30,603 nt of DNA from Bacteroidota bacterium (lineage in GTDB: Bacteria; Bacteroidota; Bacteroidia; UBA8524), in contig DQHT01000004.1 in NCBI GenBank assembly GCA_003531115.1, forward strand, positions 17,410 to 48,012, given 5' to 3'. Below, piece after piece: positions 23,515 to 30,603 of this stretch. Position numbers and translations under genes: made by a program. The notes beneath the pieces were generated by a model that was given only the letters and a program-made list of their open reading frames with translations, was not told where the DNA came from and searched no databases. Position 1 is the first letter of the stretch. Each line of letters opens with the position of its first letter.

Positions 23515-23588
23515 AACATTACTATTGGCTACCTTGTGTGGCCTTCATCCGCCATCTGCGGAGAAAATAATTTTTCAATTTATTGATC

Positions 23589-26099
23589 ATGTTAGTTGAG
23601 AAAATGGTGTTTTCTGAGCATGAGGTCCTGCACCAGCTTAAGCATTATTTGCCCGCGCAGGCCCCGCTCAAAGATTTTATCCATCACAATACCCTGCATG
23701 CCTTTCAACATTTACCTTTTCATGAGGCACTGCAGCAGGCTTCTGAATTGTTCGGCTATCAGGTATATTTGAGTTTGCCGGATTACCGGGAAAGGTATAC
23801 CCAGGGGAAAATTCGACCCGAAATGATAGCTCGGCTGATCCGGGAAAAAAAGGGACAGGTTTTATTGGAAGAATGGACCCTCAAACTGCTCAAAAAAGAG
23901 TATGACACGACCCTGTCTTCGCGAATTGGTGCTTTACGCGCCTCCTGGAAAGAGCTCGCCCATGTTAACCTGAACAAGGATGTACATCCGGTCTTGTTTC
24001 GTGTAAGCAGTGCCTACCTGGACCAGGGCATTGCCTTGTGGAAATTTCCCCGTCTTGAATCCGGGTTTTTAGCTTCCTTGGTTCGTCTGGAAAGCAAGGC
24101 AGTACGGGGTGTTTTTCGGAGTAGTCGTGTAAAAAAGTTACTGGCAGATCCTGATACAAACCTCACCCAACTTCTGAAAATTATCGTTGGCGATCCCCAA
24201 TACTATAAAAATTACCTTTTTGATATGTGTTTCTCCCATCCGGGTTGGTCAGGCATGATCTCCATACTTGAAGATCAGCCCGATTCTTTACTCGACAAAA
24301 GAAATATTCAATTCAGAGAGTTTCTGATTTTCGAATTGCTTCTGGAGATAGATAGTCTTGACAGGCATTTGGGAGACGATTGGAAACCCCTTTCCGAAAG
24401 TTTAAGTGAAGTTCCTCCACCACTACTCGGCCCTATCGAGTATGCCGAAGTTTTTGAGGTGTATGCCCTTTGGCAGGAGGCACTGGAATGGACCTATTAT
24501 GATGAAGTATTGGCGGGTTTCCAAAAGGCAATATCCTGGCATAAACAAAAAGGGGAGAAGTTTGAACGAGCTGATTTTCAGGCCCTGTTTTGTATTGATG
24601 ATCGATCCTGTTCCACCCGCAGGAATTTAGAGGCTCTTGCTCCGGGTTGTCAGACATTTGGAACTGCCGGACATTTTAATGTGGCCATTTATTTTCAACC
24701 CGAACATGGAAAGTTTTCGACCAAAGTATGTCCTGCTCCGGTAACGCCCAAATACCTTATCAAAGAAACGGAAGCAGGAATAAGGCATAAAAAAGACGCC
24801 CATTTTCACCGGCATTCGCATGGCCTTGTTGGTGGCTGGATCGTTTCTCAAACCTTGGGATTTTGGTCGGCAATTAAAATGGCAGTAGGAATTTTTCGCC
24901 CTTCCGAGTCTCCTGCTATGGTCTCCTCCTTTAAGCATATGGACAGATCAGGGAAACTGAGTGTGCGTCATGTAGCAGGAGAAATGAACGAAAAGGGACT
25001 TCAGGTTGGATTTACCCCTGAGGAAATGGCCGATCAGATGGAAGGTTTATTAAAAAGCATAGGGCTGATCGCCAATTTTGCACCGTTGGTTTATATAGTC
25101 GGACATGGTGCAAGCAGCATCAATAATACCCATTATGCCGGCTACGATTGCGGCGCATGCAGTGGTCGTGCAGGTTCGGTGAATAGCCGGGTTGCAGCCT
25201 ACATGCTCAATCAGAAGGATGTTCGGGAAATACTTGGCACACGTGGAATAAATATTCCTGAGGACACCCAGTTTTTAGGGGCCTTACATGACACAACGAG
25301 GGATGAGATCGAATTTTATGATGTGGAGTCCCTTTCAGGCAGTAATTCATCCCTGTACGTTGAAAATATGCTTATCTGGGAAGAAACCCTCGACAAAAAT
25401 GCAAAAGAACGTTCGCGGCGTTTTCTCCTTCACGATTCAAAAGACGAGGCAGCCCGGGTCCATGAAGAAGTCAAACTCAGGGCCTTGTCGCTTTTCGAAC
25501 CACGTCCGGAATGGAACCATGCTACAAATACCTTATGCCTGATCGGACGAAGGGAGGTGAATAAACACCTGTTTTTAGACAGGCGCGCATTCCTGAACTC
25601 GTATGACTACAGGTTGGATCCTGATGGACACTGGCTCCTGGGAATTTTAAAAGCGGTAGCCCCGGTTTGTGGAGGTATAAATCTGGAGTATTATTTCTCG
25701 CGGGTAGACAATTACCGCCTGGGTGCAGGTTCCAAACTTCCACATAACGTGGTAGGATTAATAGGTGTGGCCAATGGAATGGACGGCGATCTGCGCCCCG
25801 GCCTGCCTATGCAAATGATCAATATCCATGAACCTTTACGCCTTCTGGTAATTGTGGAACAGCAGCCGGAAGTCGTCTTAAAAACGCTAAAAGCAGATAC
25901 TACTACCTACGAATGGTTTAAAAACGGCTGGGTAAATCTGGTAGTTACCGACCCTGAAACTGATAGGATGTATCGTTTTATGGATGGTGAGTTTGAACCT
26001 TATAGCGTCCAGTCAGACGAACCCGGGGTGCTTGATAAGTTGGATGACCTGATCGAAACGGAATCGGAAAGTTTGCCTGTTTACCTGATCAACGTATAA
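23589..26099 (+). CDS. dabA: DabA, zinc subunit of the DAB inorganic-carbon pump (DUF2309/UPF0753)
   Basis: An 836-aa protein of the DUF2309 family, the carbonic-anhydrase-like subunit that with DabB hydrates CO2 vectorially at the inner membrane. The four zinc-site positions known from Halothiobacillus DabA (C351, D353, H524, C539) are present with matching spacing: C335 and D337 in FCIDDRS, H506 in VGHGASSINN, and C521 in GYDCGACSGR; the 15-residue H-to-C distance is identical. The N-terminal HHNTLHAFQHLPFHEAL and C-terminal VGLIGVANGMDGDLRPGLPMQMINIHEPLRL motifs also fit. It has no membrane span, as expected for a peripheral subunit. ATG 23589 is chosen over the TTG two codons earlier. dabB starts 4 bases after the stop. 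Confidence 0.95.
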   Translation: MLVEKMVFSEHEVLHQLKHYLPAQAPLKDFIHHNTLHAFQHLPFHEALQQASELFGYQVYLSLPDYRERYTQGKIRPEMIARLIREKKGQVLLEEWTLKLLKKEYDTTLSSRIGALRASWKELAHVNLNKDVHPVLFRVSSAYLDQGIALWKFPRLESGFLASLVRLESKAVRGVFRSSRVKKLLADPDTNLTQLLKIIVGDPQYYKNYLFDMCFSHPGWSGMISILEDQPDSLLDKRNIQFREFLIFELLLEIDSLDRHLGDDWKPLSESLSEVPPPLLGPIEYAEVFEVYALWQEALEWTYYDEVLAGFQKAISWHKQKGEKFERADFQALFCIDDRSCSTRRNLEALAPGCQTFGTAGHFNVAIYFQPEHGKFSTKVCPAPVTPKYLIKETEAGIRHKKDAHFHRHSHGLVGGWIVSQTLGFWSAIKMAVGIFRPSESPAMVSSFKHMDRSGKLSVRHVAGEMNEKGLQVGFTPEEMADQMEGLLKSIGLIANFAPLVYIVGHGASSINNTHYAGYDCGACSGRAGSVNSRVAAYMLNQKDVREILGTRGINIPEDTQFLGALHDTTRDEIEFYDVESLSGSNSSLYVENMLIWEETLDKNAKERSRRFLLHDSKDEAARVHEEVKLRALSLFEPRPEWNHATNTLCLIGRREVNKHLFLDRRAFLNSYDYRLDPDGHWLLGILKAVAPVCGGINLEYYFSRVDNYRLGAGSKLPHNVVGLIGVANGMDGDLRPGLPMQMINIHEPLRLLVIVEQQPEVVLKTLKADTTTYEWFKNGWVNLVVTDPETDRMYRFMDGEFEPYSVQSDEPGVLDKLDDLIETESESLPVYLINV

Positions 26100-26103
26100 A
26101 GAA

Positions 26104-27981
26104 ATGGAGACGAAATATTTTATTGCCAGCTTTGTACTTGTCCCGCTTTTTGGGTTTTTAACCTCGCTTTTTATTTCGGCGAAAAACGAAGTTACCCTCT
26201 CCAAAATTTCCTTTTATACGGTCGGTATTCAGTTGCTGTTGGCCCTTGGCTTTTCTGTTAAATGGTTATGGGATGGAGGCGAGTCGTTTAATATCAAGGA
26301 GGTGTCGATCTACGATTCGGAGGAATACCGCTTTTTGATCGATTTTTATTTTGATAAGATCACGGTGGTCTACCTCATTGTCGGAGCCTTTGTAAGTTTT
26401 TTGATCACCCGCTACAGTGCCTATTATCTGCATATGGAAGCGGGATACAAACGCTTTTTTAATACTATCCTCTTCTTTTTTCTGGCCTATAATTTTACCG
26501 TTCTGGCCGGGAATTTTGAGACGCTCTTTATCGGATGGGAAATGTTGGGGATATCCTCATTTCTGCTCATTGCCTTTTACAGGGAAAGGTACCTTCCGGT
26601 CAGGAATGCGGTTAAAGTATTTTCCATCTATCGCATTGGTGATGTAGGTATCCTTTTAGCCATGTGGGCCATGCACCACCTCTGGCACGATAACATTACC
26701 TTTTCCAGGCTCTACGATTATGACCTGGTACACGAACAACTGCAGGGCCATTCGGGCATCGGCATTTTTATCTCACTTTGTTTGCTGGGGGCAGCGGCGG
26801 CCAAATCGGCTCAGCTTCCCTTTTCGTCCTGGTTGCCCCGCGCCATGGAAGGGCCTACACCTTCCTCGGCTATTTTTTATGGATCCTTGTCCGTTCATTT
26901 TGGAGTCTTTCTCCTTTTAAGGACCCACCCTTTTTGGGAACACCAATTGGTAGTAAGGATACTGATCGGGCTCTTAGGATTGTCAACCGCAATCATTGCC
27001 TTTTTAATCGCCCGGGTACAATCTACCATCAAAACCCAGATCGCTTATGCTTCTATCTCCCAGATCGGAATTATGTTTATTGAGGTGGCACTGGGTTTTG
27101 AAACATTGGCGCTCTTCCATTTTGCCGGTAATGCCTTTTTAAGGACCTACCAACTGTTAGTTTCCCCTTCTGTGGTGAGTTATATGATCCGCGACCAGTT
27201 CTATCATTTTGAACCCGAGGAGCTGAGCTATAAAGACACCCTTTTCAGAAGGCTTCAACGTTCCTTTTATCTGCTTTCCTTAAAAGAATGGAACCTCGAT
27301 CGTTTTCTGAGCAAGTACCTGTTCCGTTCCTTTAAAGTATTGGGAAAAAAGGTAGATTTTATAACACCCAAAAATTTCTTTAAAGTGATGATCCCGGCTT
27401 ACCTGCTTGGACTCGCAGCGTATTGGAATCAGAGTTGGATACCCTTCTGGCTATTGGGTTATTTACCTGAATTTTTCTCCTTTATCGGATTGATGCTCGT
27501 GTTTAAATCCTTTTCAGAAAGGAAGCACCCCTGGCTTGCATGGACCCTCGTATGGATGAGCCATTTTTGGGTAGTCCTGGCAGTCTCATTTAACGAAAAA
27601 TTTGCCTTTAGTCATACTCTCCTTTACCTGAGTGGTGTCGTGATCGGTGGAATTATTGGGATCATTGCCCTGAAAAGGCTCAAAAAACTTGAACCTGACT
27701 GGTACAACCTCAATACCTACTACGGACATGTGTACGAACACCCGGCCCTGGCGAATATTTTTCTGATTGCTGCCTTGTGTATGATGGGCTTTCCGATCAC
27801 CGCCACTTTTGTTGGGGAGGATCTGATCTATAGCCATATCCATTCAACCCAATTTTTTCTTGCCAACTTTATTTCCCTGGGGTATGTACTCAGCGGAATT
27901 TCTCTTATGCGCATCTATGCCCGCCTGTTTCTGGGCCCACATTGCAAAACCTACCATTCAACACCTTTAGGTTCATCCTGA
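26104..27981 (+). CDS. dabB: DabB, NuoL-like membrane subunit of the DAB pump
   Basis: A 625-aa, many-span membrane protein of the proton-translocating NADH-quinone oxidoreductase subunit L family. Key charged residues are kept: E146 in LFIGWEMLG (TM5 glutamate) and K234 in AAAKSAQLPFSSWLPRAMEGPTP (TM7 lysine). The position directly behind dabA, the lack of any other Nuo/Mrp gene and the C-terminal region distinct from NuoL identify it as DabB rather than a complex I subunit. It is believed to couple the cation gradient to DabA catalysis. The first five or so residues give a typical inner-membrane start at ATG 26104. The second SulP gene follows after 20 bases. Confidence 0.92.
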   Translation: METKYFIASFVLVPLFGFLTSLFISAKNEVTLSKISFYTVGIQLLLALGFSVKWLWDGGESFNIKEVSIYDSEEYRFLIDFYFDKITVVYLIVGAFVSFLITRYSAYYLHMEAGYKRFFNTILFFFLAYNFTVLAGNFETLFIGWEMLGISSFLLIAFYRERYLPVRNAVKVFSIYRIGDVGILLAMWAMHHLWHDNITFSRLYDYDLVHEQLQGHSGIGIFISLCLLGAAAAKSAQLPFSSWLPRAMEGPTPSSAIFYGSLSVHFGVFLLLRTHPFWEHQLVVRILIGLLGLSTAIIAFLIARVQSTIKTQIAYASISQIGIMFIEVALGFETLALFHFAGNAFLRTYQLLVSPSVVSYMIRDQFYHFEPEELSYKDTLFRRLQRSFYLLSLKEWNLDRFLSKYLFRSFKVLGKKVDFITPKNFFKVMIPAYLLGLAAYWNQSWIPFWLLGYLPEFFSFIGLMLVFKSFSERKHPWLAWTLVWMSHFWVVLAVSFNEKFAFSHTLLYLSGVVIGGIIGIIALKRLKKLEPDWYNLNTYYGHVYEHPALANIFLIAALCMMGFPITATFVGEDLIYSHIHSTQFFLANFISLGYVLSGISLMRIYARLFLGPHCKTYHSTPLGSS

Positions 27982-28001
27982 TCTTTTCGTTTTAGCTATT
28001 C

Positions 28002-29591
28002 ATGAAATCAAAACATAAAAAAATCCCGGCAAGCGGAATAGCCGGACTTACAGCATATTGGAAATCAGATCTGGTTTCAGGTTTCCTCGTTTTTTTACTT
28101 GCCTTACCCCTGAGTTTGGGAATTGCCAAGGCCAGTGGTTTCCCCGCTGCCATGGGCGTTTTAACGGCCATGATAGGTGGTCTGTTTGTCAGCTTTTTCA
28201 AGGTGTCGCCACTGACCATTAAAGGACCCGCAGCAGGATTGATCACGGTGAGTGCCGCTTCCATCGCTGCCATGGGTGGCGGGGATATGGGCTGGCACGC
28301 CACAGGAGCGATCATCGTTACCATGGCATTTTTTCAGCTTGTTTTTGCCTGGCTCAAATTTGGTTCCTTTAGTGATTTTTTTCCTCATTCCGCGGTTCAT
28401 GGAATGTTAGCCGCCGTTGGTTTGATCATCATTGCCAAACAAATACCCGTACTCCTTGGCGACGATCCGATCATCTACAAAGGTGAAGGACCTATCGAGT
28501 TGTTTATGGATATTCCACGCTTTATTCACGAAGCGCATTGGCATATCGCCTTTATTGGTATTATAAGTCTGATCATCCTTTTTGGCCTACCCATGTTGAA
28601 AATCGACCTGCTAAAACGGGTACCGGCTCCCATGATCGTCCTGATACTGGCCGTGCCATTGGCTGTATCCATGCACTTTAGAGAAACAGAACCGGGATAC
28701 TCGTTGGTTAATGTGGGGAATTTTTGGGATAATGTAAAAATCCAGCCTGACTTTTCAGGGATTTTTACTTTCCCATATTGGAAGTATGTAATTATGTTTC
28801 TTTTTGTGAACAGCCTGGAATCGTTGCTTACCGTAAAAGCAGTTGACAATCTTGATCCCTACAAAAGGGAGTCAGATTACAACGACGATCTGAAAGCGCT
28901 GGGTGCTGGGAATGCCCTTTCCGGATTATTGGGCGGATTGCCCATGATCTCTGAAGTGGTTAGGAGCTCTGCAAACATTAACTTTGGCGCACGAACAAAA
29001 TGGTCAAACTTTTTTCATGGGGTATTTCTTTTATTAGCGATGTTATTGATGATCCCTTTGATTGAAATGATCCCCAATACCGCCCTTGCTGCTATGTTGA
29101 TCTATGCCGGTTACCGCCTGGCCGCCCCCCGCGAGTTTTTTAATACCTACCAGATCGGAAAAGAACAATTGGCTATTTTTATAACAACCATTTTGGTCAC
29201 CTTATTTGAAGATCTGCTTTTGGGAGTGGCTGCCGGTATTCTGGTAAAAATCCTCTTTCACCTCTATAATGGAGCGCCATTAAACAGTTTATTCAAGGGT
29301 ATTTATAGCGTCGAAAAAACGGAAACCACGACCACCATCCATGTGAACGGATCGGCTGTATTTTCAAACTTATTGGGTTATAAAAAGGTGTTGCTTCATT
29401 TACCGGAAAAAGAAAAAGTGATCATGGATTTTTCAAAAACCCGCCTTATCGATCACTCTTTTATGCATTTTATTCACCATTTTGAGCACGAATACAATAA
29501 CCGTGGCGGAGAATTTAAAATCGCCGGCCTCAAAAAGCATAAATGCCTTTCTGATCATCCATTAGCCACCAGAAAATTGAAAAAAGCATGA
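28002..29591 (+). CDS. SulP family anion transporter 2, probable bicarbonate carrier
   Basis: A 529-aa SulP carrier, clearly homologous to the one at 20871 but quite divergent. Signatures: LVSGFLVFLLALPLSLGIAK, FKVSPLTIKGPAAGLITVS (TM3), VHGMLAAVGLIIIAKQIPVL and NFGARTKWSNFFHGVFLL, followed by a C-terminal STAS domain (about 435-520, KVIMDFSKTRLIDHSFMHF). The N-terminus is a basic tail (MKSKHKK). Two SulP proteins in one run suggest different affinities, cation coupling or direction. It overlaps the porin gene by 4 bases (ATGA), so the carrier and the outer-membrane channel are probably made together and handle the same anion. Confidence 0.88.
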   Translation: MKSKHKKIPASGIAGLTAYWKSDLVSGFLVFLLALPLSLGIAKASGFPAAMGVLTAMIGGLFVSFFKVSPLTIKGPAAGLITVSAASIAAMGGGDMGWHATGAIIVTMAFFQLVFAWLKFGSFSDFFPHSAVHGMLAAVGLIIIAKQIPVLLGDDPIIYKGEGPIELFMDIPRFIHEAHWHIAFIGIISLIILFGLPMLKIDLLKRVPAPMIVLILAVPLAVSMHFRETEPGYSLVNVGNFWDNVKIQPDFSGIFTFPYWKYVIMFLFVNSLESLLTVKAVDNLDPYKRESDYNDDLKALGAGNALSGLLGGLPMISEVVRSSANINFGARTKWSNFFHGVFLLLAMLLMIPLIEMIPNTALAAMLIYAGYRLAAPREFFNTYQIGKEQLAIFITTILVTLFEDLLLGVAAGILVKILFHLYNGAPLNSLFKGIYSVEKTETTTTIHVNGSAVFSNLLGYKKVLLHLPEKEKVIMDFSKTRLIDHSFMHFIHHFEHEYNNRGGEFKIAGLKKHKCLSDHPLATRKLKKA

Positions 29592-30603
29592 AAAATCTCA
29601 TCTGTTTAGGAATTGTCTTTCTTTGCCTGCCTTTCTATACTTTGGCTCAGAAGAAGGAATTAAAATTTAATCTGAATGAAGATGGAAGCCATTATTTTAA
29701 GTTCACCGGGCTTACCCAGGTTTGGTTGCGTTACGACCAGAGCAACCCCGGCTCGGCCATTTATGGCGACCCGGCTGCCAACACCTTTGATATCGGAATA
29801 AGACGGCTGCGTTTTCAGGCGTTCGGCCAGTTGAGTGATCGGGTTTTTGTGTATACCCAATTCGGACAAAACAACCTGAACGCCGTGGCTTCGCGTAAGA
29901 CAGGCGCCTTTTTTCATGATGCCGTAGTGGAATATGCTGCTGTGAAACGAAACATTTCTTTAGGTGCCGGAATGACCGGATGGAGTGGATTGTCGCGTTA
30001 TGCCAGCCCAAGTGTGGGTTCGATATTGAGTCTTGATGCCCCTTTATACCAACAGGCTACCAACGACGTGAACGATATTTTCCTTCGTAAGCTTAGCGTT
30101 TATGCCAAAGGGAAATTGCAAAAACTTGACTACCGGATAGCCATTACCAGCCCTTTTCCTGTTCAATCGGCTACAACCGGAATTTCCGGTGCACTGGTCG
30201 GCGCTGTTGATACCTCACTGAGTAAACACGCTACCTTTTCTCCACACAAGCCAAATACCCAGTTTCAGGCTTATATCATGTATCAGTTTATGGATGAAGA
30301 AAGCAACCTGACTCCCTACACCACAGGAACCTACCTCGGACAGAAGGATGTGTTTACCATTGGAGCAGGATTGATCTATCAGGCAAATGCTACCAGAAAT
30401 ATCGTAGGCGGAACGGATTCTACATTAGGACAGATCCAATTCAATACTATGCTGCTTCTGAATGTGGATGTGTTTTATGATCATCCTTTGAATAAAGAAA
30501 AAGGAACGGCCCTGACCTTGTATGGAGCCTTCTCTCATTTCGATTTTGGTCCCGCTTATCTTCGCTATGGGGGAGTGATGAACCCGACAAATGGCTTATT
30601 GCC
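29588..30603 (+). CDS. Outer-membrane porin, OprO/OprP-like (cut by window edge)
   Basis: The first 338 residues of a secreted beta-barrel protein; the 3' end is outside the window. A signal peptide (MKNLICLGIVFLCLPFYTLAQ, cleaved after AQ) is followed by alternating amphipathic strands rich in aromatic residues, e.g. YFKFTGLTQVWLRYDQ, FDIGIRRLRFQAFGQLSDRV, YTQFGQNN, DYRIAITSPF, FQAYIMYQFMDEES. The IRRLRFQAFGQLSDRVFVY segment resembles phosphate-selective porins of the OprO/OprP type, which Bacteroidota use for many anions. Fusion-like 4-base overlap with a SulP gene points to bicarbonate or another anion as substrate; this is inference. Confidence 0.8.
   Translation, partial: MKNLICLGIVFLCLPFYTLAQKKELKFNLNEDGSHYFKFTGLTQVWLRYDQSNPGSAIYGDPAANTFDIGIRRLRFQAFGQLSDRVFVYTQFGQNNLNAVASRKTGAFFHDAVVEYAAVKRNISLGAGMTGWSGLSRYASPSVGSILSLDAPLYQQATNDVNDIFLRKLSVYAKGKLQKLDYRIAITSPFPVQSATTGISGALVGAVDTSLSKHATFSPHKPNTQFQAYIMYQFMDEESNLTPYTTGTYLGQKDVFTIGAGLIYQANATRNIVGGTDSTLGQIQFNTMLLLNVDVFYDHPLNKEKGTALTLYGAFSHFDFGPAYLRYGGVMNPTNGLL

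Noticed and set aside
26104..27981. NuoL subunit of respiratory complex I
   Set aside because: No other complex I or Mrp antiporter gene is near, and it lies 4 bases behind dabA, so DabB is the better call.
1..30603. Mobile elements, CRISPR arrays, tRNA or rRNA genes
   Set aside because: I found no transposase or integrase motif, no regularly spaced direct repeats, and no cloverleaf-like or rRNA-like stretch on either strand by eye.

Overview
The window looks like chromosome from a member of the Bacteroidota, probably a marine or aquatic aerobic or microaerobic heterotroph. Reasons: a fused CcoN-CcoO subunit with a one-heme CcoP; a choice-of-anchor-L/OmpA fusion; several start codons lying close behind TAnnTTTG boxes, the Bacteroidota sigma-A -7 element; and few Shine-Dalgarno sequences. 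I cannot fix the order or family. Every gene I trust reads intact, and I saw no insertion sequence, CRISPR array, tRNA or rRNA.

Left part (1-8403): the 5' part of sucA (2-oxoglutarate dehydrogenase E1) runs leftward from a compact divergent promoter region shared with a membrane-anchored MutS-like ATPase. A tightly packed cbb3 cytochrome oxidase operon follows: ccoNO, ccoQ-like, ccoP, ccoG, ccoH and a SafE-like membrane protein. It is preceded by an FNR-type dyad (TGAT-N4-ATCA), which fits control by oxygen.

Middle part (8418-17681): tex is translationally coupled to a DUF4422 glycosyltransferase-like gene. Then come a leftward ybjQ-family gene with a 35-aa membrane peptide one base behind it, a DinB-like protein, an SRPBCC/AHSA1 protein, leftward pdhC (PDH E2), a fold-type-I aminotransferase homologue that seems to have lost its PLP lysine and partner residues, thyA, and a secreted choice-of-anchor-L/OmpA protein. 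The gap behind the last gene holds a GC-rich multi-hairpin element and a bidirectional terminator.

Right part (17682-30603): leftward pckA (ATP-dependent PEP carboxykinase) is divergent from a long rightward run: a 93-aa protein, an HKD-motif phospholipase D/cardiolipin synthase, a SulP transporter, a beta-carbonic anhydrase, a 117-aa single-pass membrane protein of unknown function, DabA, DabB, a second SulP transporter and an outer-membrane porin (cut by the window end). DabA keeps the four zinc-site residues of the DAB inorganic-carbon pump. The run looks like a whole-envelope dissolved-inorganic-carbon uptake module: porin in the outer membrane, two SulP carriers and the proton-coupled DabAB hydrating pump in the inner membrane, and a cytosolic carbonic anhydrase. 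No RuBisCO is in view, so the likely sinks are anaplerotic and biosynthetic carboxylations. This module, with its unexplained 117-aa member, is the most interesting part of the window.
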